Assembly: GCA_900095095.1 (NCBI GenBank)
Contig: FMBT01000332.1
Coordinates: forward strand, 186,001-250,000
Direction of reading: 5' to 3'
From: Fragilariopsis cylindrus CCMP1102
Lineage: Eukaryota > Bacillariophyta > Bacillariophyceae > Bacillariales > Bacillariaceae
DNA length: 64,000 nt
Below the pieces are notes generated by a model. That model did no database searches. It saw only the letters and a list, made by a program, of their open reading frames with translations, and was not told the DNA's origin. Within the stretch, counting starts at the first letter, position 1, and each line of letters starts with the position of its first letter. Below are positions 10,576-19,965 of this stretch, in pieces. Both the position numbers and the translations under genes were made by a program.

Positions 10576-10956
10576 CAGTCATGTTTAGCGTCATTCCACT
10601 TAAATTCCAAGTCTTGTATTCAAATTGTGTTGGTTTGACATGAAGTGTCTATCTTGTTACAACGCGTCTACATTTTTCCAGCAAAGTTCTGATTCAGCTA
10701 CAGCTTCACTGTCCTTGTTGTAATATAATGGTTAAATGTCATGAAACAAGCCATCCAATTACACAGATGCATATAAACATGTAAAACTACATCATATAAT
10801 AATACGAAGCACCGCTATTGTCGGAATCTACATTGTATCATATTTGTATGTACAAATAATAGGAAACAATTTAAGAAGAAAACTGTAGACTAATATTTTT
10901 GTTTGGGTTGTATTTACATCATCACTGGTCCATCTCATTGTGCTAAGGTAGCACGT
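10576..10956 (+). pseudogene. Duplicated 3' ends of the Mpv17 and P450 genes
   Basis: This stretch matches 2219-2608 at roughly 85-90% identity over its whole length, including the last 54 codons of the Mpv17 gene, the 159-bp spacer and the first 67 bp (3' end) of the P450 gene. Shared blocks include GTATTCAAATTGTGTTGGTT and AATAGGAAACAATTTAAGAA. The Mpv17 part no longer reads through, so it is a dead fragment. Since the copy spans two convergent genes plus spacer, it arose by DNA duplication, not by retroposition of one mRNA. Confidence 0.9.
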
Positions 10957-11010
10957 CGGAGCCTCCAGATCTTGGTACTTGTAGTCTCATTCTTATATTT
11001 CAAACCGGTA

Positions 11011-11085
11011 GGGGGCGCCATTTGCTCTGCTGGCATTCCTTCTTTATTACTTTACATTTCTCGCAATCTGCTCTCTGTTCGCGCC
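11011..11085. promoter_or_regulatory. Possible E2F-type sites upstream of RNR small subunit
   Basis: GGGGGCGCCATTT (about 11011-11023) and TTCGCGCC (11078-11085) lie about 380-450 bp before the R2 start. They resemble the E2F core (TTSSCGC). R2 genes of many eukaryotes are S-phase genes driven by E2F or related factors. The match is short, so this is only suggestive. Confidence 0.25.
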
Positions 11086-11463
11086 ATTATTTGAATTTGT
11101 TTTATTTAGTACATTTTCTACGTCGTAGGAAAATTCAAAGGGAAAAAGAGAAAAACCTTTGCCTGCCGCCGCGTTATCGTCGCGCAATCTACTCTGTCAG
11201 AGTTTCTGTAGCATTGGGATTGGTCAAAATGAAAAAAATTGTCGTGATGAACCGTGGAGTTTTGCATAAAAATGTCACTTTGCTTGAATAATTGTACGGC
11301 AGATTGCACGTCGATACCATCACAACTGTAGAGTTCATAAAAAGAAATTGGCATCAAGTATTTCCTTTGATTTTGATTTGTACACACATACACAGTAATA
11401 CACATACATACACAATACTAATCCAATCTAAATTTAACCAGATAAACTACAATTCATCACACA

Positions 11464-12813
11464 ATGCCTATCTCAACGTCTACTCTCGAACAGCATTTCA
11501 GCACTCTTTCTACGGAAGATAATGTTGTAGAAAAGGTCAGTCCTGCCTTTATTACACCCACTAAGGCGGAACGAGACAATTTTTCGGATGACGATGATTC
11601 ATGTTCCGATGGTTCACCTGTAGCCGTATCTCCTAGTAACGCTGTTCTTCAAGTTATTAAAAAGACAGATCACAAGTTACTAGAAGAAAGTGGTGCACTT
11701 GTACCGGAACCTCTTCTAGTTGAAAACCCTCACAGGTTTGTTATTTTCCCTATCCAAGACAACGATGTAAGTTTATTTTATTGTATTCATAATAATCCGT
11801 TAGTCTTATCGCGACGCATGCATGCATGTATATTACCATCTGTTTCTGCTATTTCATCTCACATCACAACCTGATCTTATCTTTATTATTAAAAAAAACC
11901 GTAATAGATGTGGGAAATGTACAAAAAGGCGGAAGCATCCTTTTGGACTGCCGAAGAAATTGATCTTGGTGCGGATATGACTGATTGGGTAAAACTTTCT
12001 GATAATGAACGTCATTTCATTAGTCATATCTTAGCATTCTTTGCGGCATCGGATGGAATTGTGAATGAAAATCTGGCACAAAATTTCATGACCGAACTTC
12101 AATCACCGGAGGCACGATGCTTTTATGGATTTCAAATCGCTGTTGAAAACATCCATTCGGAAACGTATTCTCTCTTGATCGATACGTACATCAAGGATAC
12201 GAGTGAAAAGTTAAGACTTCTACATGCTATTGATACCGTCCCCTGTGTCCGGACCAAGGCAGAATGGGCACTGCAATGGTGTGATGCGGACAAAGCAAGT
12301 TTCGCGGAACGCTGTGTCGCCTTTGGTGTCGTCGAAGGAATTTTCTTTTCTGGAAGTTTCTGTGCCATCTTTTGGCTCAAAAAACGTGGTTTGATGCCGG
12401 GATTGTCCTTCTCGAATGAACTAATTTCACGTGACGAAGGATTACATTGTGACTTTGCCTGTATGCTATACAAGAAGTTGATAAACAAGTTATCGACGGA
12501 ACGTGTAGTAGAAATCATTACAAATGCTGTTGAAATTGAAAAGGAATTTGTCAGTGATGCATTACCCGTAGAACTCATCGGTATGAATTCTGGTTTGATG
12601 AAACAATACATCGAATTCTGTGCTGATCGTTTGTTTGTTGCATTGGGCTGTCCTAAGTATTATCTAACTGTTAATCCATTCGAATGGATGGAAAGTATTT
12701 CACTTCAAGGAAAGACAAACTTCTTCGAAAAACGTGTTGGGGAATACGCCAAGTCAGGTGTCGGTGGTGATGCTGCTGAGAATCACTGCTTTGACCTTGA
12801 ATGTGACTTCTAA
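11464..12813 (+). CDS. Ribonucleoside-diphosphate reductase small subunit (R2)
   Basis: Exons are 11464-11766 and 11908-12813, giving 402 residues. The 141-bp intron (GTAAGT...AATAG) is phase 0. R2 houses the di-iron centre and tyrosyl radical that drive the large subunit to make dNTPs for DNA synthesis. The ligands are visible: Asp in FWTAEEIDL, Glu in [12 protein letters not shown], Glu/His in [13 protein letters not shown] (which also holds the radical Tyr), Glu in EGIFFSGSF, and Glu/His in [11 protein letters not shown]. The C-terminus ends in [11 protein letters not shown], matching the F-x-L-x-x-DF tail that docks on R1. The N-terminal 90 residues are variable, with [13 protein letters not shown], and may be a regulatory tail. 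Length and motif order are normal for eukaryotic class Ia R2. Confidence 0.97.
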
Positions 12814-13409
12814 ACCTATTACGTACTTTAAAATATAAAACGAGGGTGGTAGTATTTGTATAAAGTTGATAACACGATCGACTGTGAAATAAAGCCGGAT
12901 CAAAACATCACAAAAAAGAATGGGAACATAGAACACGAATTAAAAACATTACTATAACAAAAAAGAACGAATTGTGGGAAATGAAAGTAACAAATTGTAA
13001 CACATAAAAATAAAACTATTATATTGTATTATCTTAAAAATTTAATCAGTGTCTAGGTTTTTAGTTATTAGCGAAGTGATTTCTGTGTTAATTCTTTTGT
13101 TTACGTCTTGTTATCTTTTAGCTGATTCTAAGACTTCATGCGTGCCTTGCAATGTTCACGACATATCCCTGATACGAATCATACATTTGCGTCTTCTGAT
13201 CCTCGTCGTCCTTCAACATATAATATTATATCTGAGATCATAAACATCATTATCTATGAGTTCACAGCCTCATTACCAAGTCAAGTACATGCAGTGTCAG
13301 TGTCATTAGGCGCTTCAGATCTGCGCTAGGGAAAGAATATATACATGTAGATTAGTTTTATTATAGCACCATGATTAACAACCTATACCGCAAACAACGA
13401 AAGTATATA
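12814..13409. other. Intergenic, convergent gene ends
   Basis: About 600 bp between the RNR stop and the methyltransferase stop. No gene is supported; it should hold both 3' UTRs. Confidence 0.4.
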
Positions 13410-14492
13410 TTACGCTGTAGCAATACCAAAACAAGTAGGATTAAGAAATCCAAACTTTTCTAATTCCATATATTGCAAATCTACGGATTGAAAACCAGCA
13501 GAACGAATAACATCTCCTGTTTTTCGATCTAAATGACATCCATCTGCTCTTTTGACCTGTGAAGGAGTCATTTCAATTTGATAATTTGCTAGTTTACTAT
13601 CTGTCTGACTAAGAACATGTTCCCAGAATTAAAATTTACCACCAGGTTTCAAAACACGTTTAATTTCAGATACGGACCGAATAGGATCAGTAACACTACA
13701 AAGTGTTAAGGTACACACAATGGCATCACATGAATTGTCCTCAAGTGGTAATGTTTCGGAAACACCATGAACGATTCGAAGACTATTCCCCATATTGTTG
13801 GAAAGCAAACCTGCTCGTGAGGCACTATCTTTTGCATAGCCTTCCATACGATCATTGGGGTCGATACCAATGATGTCTAATCCATGCTGATCTTTGTAAT
13901 ATAATGCATTCGGAAAGGACCCCATTCCAACTTCCGCAATAACTATTTCCTTCATATTAACATTGTTGTCATTATTCCTGTTTGAGGACAATGATTCAAA
14001 AAGTTGTCGAAAGAGTTTCTTTTTGGTAGGATACGATTCTTTTTCGTAGTCAATCATCCCGACCGACATCCCCTGCGCAAAAGCTGCATCCTGCAATAAA
14101 TTTCTTGGAAGATCGTATTTAGTAAGAGATTCGAGAGGTGGGGATGTAATTGCCGCGAGACCATGCGAAACACGAGGGAAACCGCCAATCACAGTTACTG
14201 CAGAAACCGATTGACGAAGTATATCGAAGAATACCTGTCGACGGCATTGGCATTGGTTAGAACAATAAGCATCGTTTTCATCGTCGTCGCCATCGTCGGT
14301 ACTATCGTTTATTCTTGTTTCCGTCTGAAGAAACAAGAGAAAATTGTTGTTTTTGATGTTGTTGCTGATTGGCACCACAACAAATGCCGTGCTCTTCATG
14401 ATAGTAGACTCGAAGTCGAAGAGGATGGACGTTGCAACAGCCAAAAATATCCATATCAACAAATTCGGATTGAAAGAGATTATGGAAATCAT
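13410..14492 (-). CDS. Class I SAM-dependent methyltransferase, probably plastid-targeted, with in-frame stop
   Basis: The start is placed at the ATG at 14492, just before a hydrophobic leader (LLIWIFLAVATSILF) followed by STAFVV, close to the ASAF-type cleavage motif of diatom plastid presequences. A second hydrophobic segment follows RRQVFFDILRQSV, as in a thylakoid twin-arginine signal. The catalytic domain shows motif I EVGMGSFPNALYY, the acidic loop IIGIDPNDRM, CDAIVCTLTLCSV and the post-motif RVLKPGGKF, i.e. a Methyltransf_11/UbiE-like fold; substrate unknown. A TAA at 13629-13631 interrupts it, but the same frame continues with FWEHVLSQTDSK to GFLNPTCFGIATA and a stop at 13410, as expected for the rest of the domain. 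It may be a nonsense allele, an error or a recent lesion. The frame is also open upstream to 14639. Confidence 0.7.
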
Positions 14493-15009
14493 TGTTACTT
14501 TTGTTCCACTTGCTTTCTTTCTCTCTGCGTATATCGTTCTTGATCTTGATCTTGATCTGCCTTGAGTTTTGTGTTTTGTGTCATATGATTTTTTAAGATC
14601 CATCAATTCGTAATCACTATGGTACTCTTCTAGTATCATGAAGTTTCACTTGTTTTTTTGGAAAATCGTGAACCAAAAAATATTGAGACGTGGATAAAGT
14701 TTCTAGCTAGCTGACTGTAATGTTTCTGACACTTCTCATTTACGGGACTAGCAGTCGTGACGACCCCATCCAATCAACGATGGCTGTGAAGACATCAGCC
14801 AAAAAAGAACCACACATGTCAAGAATTAATAATCAGCAAAAAGAATCTTATGCCAAAAAAAGCAGAATACAACAAAAACTGAACGTACGATCTATTCAAC
14901 AAAAAATCCCGTTGACACATTCTTCTAAAACATCAAGAATTCACAAGAATAATAAACAAGACGGATAACAACAATTCGATCAACGATAACAATCAGTTAA
15001 TAATACAAG
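14493..15009. other. Intergenic between divergent genes
   Basis: About 500 bp between two divergent gene starts, presumably containing both promoters. A Lys-rich open frame at 14720-14968 has no recognisable features and is not called. Confidence 0.4.
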
Positions 15010-15657
15010 ATGACAAGAGTTTTATCAGCATTAGGAAAAGCGGCATCATTTACCTTTCGAGGTGCAGCTGTTACGTTCGGATCTACAGTATTTTCTTGCG
15101 TCGTGGCATGTCAAATTGAAAAGGGTGCGAATAGAATGATATATACTTATTTCCCTAATAAATTTGCCAATGTAAAAGCTGCCAGTGGTATTACACAGGA
15201 AGAACTTGAAATGGCAAATATGAATTACGGTGCTGCTTCTATAATTACTCAACAGCAACAAGACGATAATTACGTTCACAATCAAGAAGATCATTCGTCA
15301 TCGTCGTCGTCGTCGTCGTCGTCAATAACAACAACAACTCCTAAAGTAGACGAACCCAAACTATTCTTTCGATACGTCCAGGACGAACAACAACAAGAAA
15401 AAGAATCTCTGTCATATTTTGACGACATACGAAATCAGCTATTGTCATTATCAACGACAACGTCAACGATATCGACATCGACATCGACAACACAGACGAA
15501 GACAACCGAAAAGAATACTGCACTAGAAGAAGAAAACATGAATAATAAGTTCTGGTCAGAAGAAGCGAATGCGACCGCTAATGAGGCTATCTCAGGTATA
15601 ATTCCTACAATTATCGTACCGAGTCAAGAAATTATGGCTTGTTCATTGACAGCATAA
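15010..15657 (+). CDS. Hypothetical protein with N-terminal hydrophobic segment and Gln/Ser/Thr-rich body
   Basis: Single-exon ORF of 215 residues from a good ATG. The N-terminus is small-residue rich and moderately hydrophobic (AASFTFRGAAVTFGSTVFSC), then QIEKGANRMIYTYFP and an ordered-looking stretch to about residue 75 (GITQEELEMANMNYG). The remainder is low complexity: a Gln run, ten Ser from a TCG array at about 15295-15324, and Thr/Ser repeats. The N-terminus could be a membrane helix or a mitochondrial presequence. I do not recognise the family. It diverges from the methyltransferase gene. Confidence 0.5.
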   Translation: MTRVLSALGKAASFTFRGAAVTFGSTVFSCVVACQIEKGANRMIYTYFPNKFANVKAASGITQEELEMANMNYGAASIITQQQQDDNYVHNQEDHSSSSSSSSSSITTTTPKVDEPKLFFRYVQDEQQQEKESLSYFDDIRNQLLSLSTTTSTISTSTSTTQTKTTEKNTALEEENMNNKFWSEEANATANEAISGIIPTIIVPSQEIMACSLTA

Positions 15658-16262
15658 TAATAAAGAATCTATCTTCTGTTGTATGTATTGAATGATTACT
15701 TGAAGGAAAAAACTCTCGTCGAAGTCATAGATATTCGCAAGTGAAAAGAGCCTACGATAATAGCTAGATAATACACAGAGAAAAATAATTAGAAATATGT
15801 TTTGTGTCCTATTTTCAGTTGGATTTCTTTAATAGATACTACTTGATGGTACATCATCTGATCTTTAACAATGCATTGTAGAGTTCTTGTTTGATTGAAG
15901 CGCACTTAAAAACCGTAGATTATAGTGTAGTGACTAGTGCAATATACGTAGATAATACGAATCAATTAGAACATACAGAGAGCAGATGTTTCAAAGTGAA
16001 TCATCCGCATTCGGCGTCGTTGTAAATGTGTGTTGTTCTTATCGGTATCGTGCATACACCTGGTGTTATATTGTTCATCGTCGATCCAAATATGAAGTAC
16101 TTATTTATTAATTTTAAAGAGTGGATCGAACTGAGATTCTTGGGGCGTTTTTTTGTTCTTGGTTATCACGAGACCGAACTCATTATTATCAGTGCACGAA
16201 AATCTCGATTCAGAGCAATTATCAACGAAAACATCCTCAGTAAGTATTGTATTATATTAGCT
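15658..16262. other. Intergenic, convergent gene ends
   Basis: About 600 bp with no supportable gene. The open frame at 16026-16493 mostly overlaps the antisense of the RNA methyltransferase exon. Confidence 0.4.
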
Positions 16263-18119
16263 CTATGTCCAACTGTCTGTTGCTGTAGACGCAACATTCG
16301 GAATGCTTTTTCCTTTTGTAGCTTCTACATTGACATTTTCGGATACATTGGCATTTGGATCGGATCTAACAGCTTGCCGTTTCCCCCGTATAGTATACCG
16401 AATCCAACGGAGATTTTGATCTCCAGTTTGAAGTGGGATCATTCTATCGCGTCTCAATTTCAAAGTCGCTGTTGCAGTTTTGTCACCCGATAAGATGTAA
16501 ACCTCTGTCCCACTGGGACATTTATCCCGAACAAAATGTTTGAGACCTTCCCAGCTCTCTTCAATATCCTCCGTCAATCTAACGCCCCTGTGTTATGGTA
16601 AAAAATAATGAAGAGTTGAGTATACATACTGAATAATTTTTCCTGTCACTGCTTTCACATAATTAATTGAAATAAAGTTAACAACTTACCATGGTGGATT
16701 GGTAGCTACGAAATACTCGATATTATTATTGATGTTGTCGCTGTCGCTGTCGTTTTCGTCGTCAATATCGTTCGTTTCTAGATCATAACAATCTTTGTTA
16801 GATACGGAGACAAAATTTAACAGACCAGCCGAAGACAAGGCTGACTCCATTATGTCCACTGCTCGAGGATGAATATCATTACCTGTAATTTGAATTAATG
16901 ACGGATGTTCTCGCATTAGTTGAATACCTGCCTTAGCACGTTGGGTCGCATCGAGTAGAATATTCTTCCAGACAGCAGCTGCATCAACATCATCGATGTC
17001 GTCGTCGTCAGATGCTGACTTCCATCTAGTTACCGGAGGCGTGGAATGATTTGGAATTCCACAACGGATACGCATCAGACCGGGTGCAATATCTGTGGCC
17101 ATCATACATGCTTCTAAAACCAAAGATCCACTCCCTGCCATTGGATCGATAAATTTGAGTTGATGCTGCTGCTGCTCCTCCTCCTCATCTTGTTCATTAT
17201 TAGCTGAGATAATGGCAGCTTCGACTTTCTCCTTCCATCCCGCCTCAATTAGTAGTCCCGCAGCCATCGACTCCTTCATGGCCGCCTTGTGGATAACACT
17301 CCCTTGACGGTATCCACGTTTATGGAGACTCCCTGGTGGGTGTAAGCTTCTAAATATAGATAGAGAGGCCGCACCTCCATCGTTATTACTTTCGTCGACG
17401 TTAACTCCCCGCAGTATAGCAACCAGTGGCACATCTGGATTTTCTAATTCAACGTTCGGACGGTCTCCTCTCATGTCACGAACAACATCACACAACGAAT
17501 TTTTGATAGTAAGTGCTGTATAATGAGAATGTGAAAGATCCTTTGGAAGCTTTTGTGGACTGTTCAAAATGGCTTTTACTGATACCGTCAACATACCACC
17601 TTTACCGTCTCCCAATAATTCTTTCACATTGACGCAATCGCGTACGAAATCATGGACGTCGTGTCGAGTATACAGCAACGAGTTTCTGTCAACATCGTAG
17701 CTTCCCTCTGATGCGGATTGGCCGGTAGTTGCAACCAGCTCAAGGAGTTGATGTGCCGATCGTAACCAGCACAATGCGTATAGAGATGCCTCTCTTGTTG
17801 CTTCAAAAGTCACAGCAGCCTTTCCCGACAAATCAATATCAATAATATCATCCGGATGATTTATTTTCATTCGCATATCTTCCAACTCTCGTTGTAAAAC
17901 GTGGGCCAATCCTGGACCACAAGTTGCAAGGTATGTCGCTCTCGTCGGCGAAGAAGAATCATTTTCGTTTCCTCTTTTGGCGAACAATGATATCAGATTC
18001 CTAGTAGGAAATGTGACGGTATTTGGTTGAAAGCAACACCCCACTTGCAGGAACACAAGCGATACAGTTATACCGAAAAGAAGTGACACCCATCGATATT
18101 GCTTTGAATGCATCATCAT
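16263..18119 (-). CDS. RlmL/RlmK-like THUMP-domain RNA (guanine-N2) methyltransferase, two exons
   Basis: Exons are 18119-16690 and 16587-16263, 584 residues; the 102-bp intron has a GTAAGT donor and ACACAG acceptor and splits the Trp codon of NPPW. A signal sequence (VSLLFGITVSLVFLQVG) with a CCFQP junction suggests endomembrane or plastid entry. Residues about 55-240 match the THUMP/pre-THUMP region (ATCGPGLAHVLQRELEDM). The Rossmann domain has SLHKRGYRQG, motif I DPMAGSGSLVLEA and catalytic motif IV ATNPPWGVRL. Bacterial homologues make N2-methylguanine in 23S rRNA (G2445 by the RlmL half). The C-terminal RlmK-type module is absent, so it is an RlmL-only form, probably acting on organelle rRNA. 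The frame is intact across the junction. Confidence 0.9.
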
Positions 18120-18529
18120 TGATGATAGTGGTTATTGTGGTATGATATTTTGCTTCGCCGTTGCCTTGCTGTACTCATTGTTGGTACATTATAATACCGT
18201 GTATAACACACCACAGAATTTTAAATTAAGTTTTATTTTTTGATGTGCAGCTAAGATGAAGATTGGTTGGTCCATCGAGTGAATCGAATAAATCGAATGA
18301 ATCACGAGTAGTACACCAATGTCCTGTAAGAAAAACAGGAAGCAGCACGCGGCTAAATTTTGTAATTTAATTCCGTAATCGGGACTCCGAATCGAATCGA
18401 ATGAATGAATCGAATCAATCGATTGGCGGATTTTCTAAATCGAATCAATCGATGACATCGAAGCAAATAATGATATCAAAAGATTATATGGGAGGGTATG
18501 TTAATACCTTGCCTGTTTTACGCCGCGCG
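18120..18529. other. Intergenic with GAATCGAAT-type short repeats
   Basis: Imperfect repeats of AATCGAAT/AATCGAATCAATCGAT occur at about 18280-18305 and 18385-18450; similar short strings occur near 6200-6220. No gene is supported. Confidence 0.5.
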
Positions 18530-18610
18530 CCAGTACCAAGAAAGTACCATGCACTAGTGCCGAGGGCGAAGCACGAGGAACTACGTGTCATGGTACTTTC
18601 TTGGTACTGG
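18530..18610. repeat. Perfect 22-bp inverted repeat with 37-bp loop
   Basis: CCAGTACCAAGAAAGTACCA (plus TG) at 18530-18551 is the exact reverse complement of 18589-18610. The arms could form a hairpin, or be the ends of a very small element. Confidence 0.9.
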
Positions 18611-18744
18611 TATTAAAACTGAAGGCAATGAACGAAGTCGAAGACTGAGGTCATTGCATGAAGTTTTATAAGGAAAACTGAAGCCATCCCTTTTGGCTGA
18701 AGTTTTCCGTAAATAAGTGGCGTAAATACATGGAAGGTATGAGC

Positions 18745-19651
18745 GTACCCGTCTTGTTACGGGTTCGCAGCAAGGTACAAATACTAGTGCGATTGTGATT
18801 TTGCTAGCTACTTGGCATGCCCCTCTATCTATCCATTACTGATTCTATTTTCTATTTGATTTTTTCCATTTCCATTTACTGTACTGATTCGTTTATTGCT
18901 ATTTTAATGCTTATTTCGTGATCTATTTAATTTAATTTTAGTATCGTCCGACAGATAGGTGCGTCAATCCGAGAAGCACGACAAAAAATCTAGAATAAAT
19001 TAATTAATCCACCAATACAAAGACAAAGATAGCGAAACTAATTATTAAATTAGATAATGGATACATACATTGATGTCCTCGACGAGGTTTTAAAGTCATT
19101 CGACCAATGCTTTATTTAATATTTCTATTCTTGTACATGTATTGATTTCTGTATTGCCGCTCCTCCTGTAGCTGTACACCGTATTCATTATCTTCTACAT
19201 AGCCAATCCCTCTTATATGTGGAAGTGTTTGAGAATATGATGTTAGCTATCTGTAGAGGTTCTTATTATTAAAATCGGTCTATTATTAAAGAAGATCTGT
19301 TGAGGCGGGTGTTGCCGTAGAGGTGCTTAAAAGAGTAAAGTTTTCGTTGTTGTCGTTACTTTTTTGATATTTAATTTTTTTTTGAATTTTTGAAACGAGT
19401 GAATTATTTAATTTTTGAATTCCTTATGTAGAGCTCATTTTTCAATCCAGTACCAAGGCGTGTTTTTAGTACCAAGGCGAGTGTGCTTCAACGCGTATTA
19501 TCGTGTAGAAAAAGTACCAATGCTTGTTTTTAGTACCAAGGCGAGTGAGCTTCAACGCATCAACACGTATTATCGCGCAGTACCAACAAAGTACCTAAAA
19601 TCACTCGCGCTAGTATGGTACCGCGCTAAAAACGCGTAACAAGACGGGTAC
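18745..19651. mobile_element. Candidate MITE or other non-autonomous DNA transposon, 907 bp
   Basis: The first 59 bp (18745-18803) and the reverse complement of the last 59 bp (19593-19651) align almost end to end: both start GTACCCGTCTTGTTACG and continue through a GGTAC, an ATACTAG-GCGA and a GTGATTTT block with scattered mismatches. The interior has no coding frame and contains AGTACCAAGGCG direct repeats at about 19449-19550. I do not see a convincing target-site duplication, so the true ends may lie a few bases further out. No superfamily can be assigned. Confidence 0.5.
19449..19590. repeat. Direct repeats containing AGTACCAAGGCG
   Basis: AGTACCAAGGCGAGTG followed by a GCTTCAACGC block and CGTATTATCG occurs twice about 60 bp apart, with further single AGTACCAA motifs at about 19450, 19514 and 19579. 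The same octamer forms the arm of the inverted repeat at 18530. Confidence 0.75.
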
Positions 19652-19750
19652 AGTAGGTACTTCCTCCAGCGAGCGCACTTTGTCCACGGGGTTAAGCGCT
19701 ATAGATATCTTCGCGCGTAATAACACGTTCAACGCTCAATCCAATCCCAT

Positions 19751-19828
19751 GAATGAAAATTCAACTCAAGCTTTTTTTCCATCGCGCTTGAATGAAAATT
19801 CAACTGAAGCTTTTTTTTCATCGCGCTT
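19751..19828. repeat. Tandem duplication of about 39 bp
   Basis: GAATGAAAATTCAACTCAAG...CATCGCGCTT is followed immediately by a near-identical second copy. It lies upstream of the DUF285 gene. Confidence 0.8.
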
Positions 19829-19965
19829 CTAAAGATTATCCTAAAGTTACTATTTAATTGATGCTTCCCAAAAAAATGCTGTGAAGTATCATAATAAATA
19901 ATATGAGTGGATAGTCCTGTTGATCCTTCGTCCGAATATCTACTCTCAACTGATTCACTATCAAC

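Noticed and set aside
12132-12611. 159-codon minus-strand frame
   Set aside because: It is the shadow of the RNR R2 coding strand, which has all family motifs.
14720-14968. Lys/Gln/Ser-rich 82-codon frame between divergent genes
   Set aside because: It lies in a promoter-like gap, has no domain or splice context, and A-rich DNA readily gives such frames.
16026-16493. 155-codon plus-strand frame
   Set aside because: Its second half is antisense to the RNA methyltransferase exon and its first half is AT-rich spacer.
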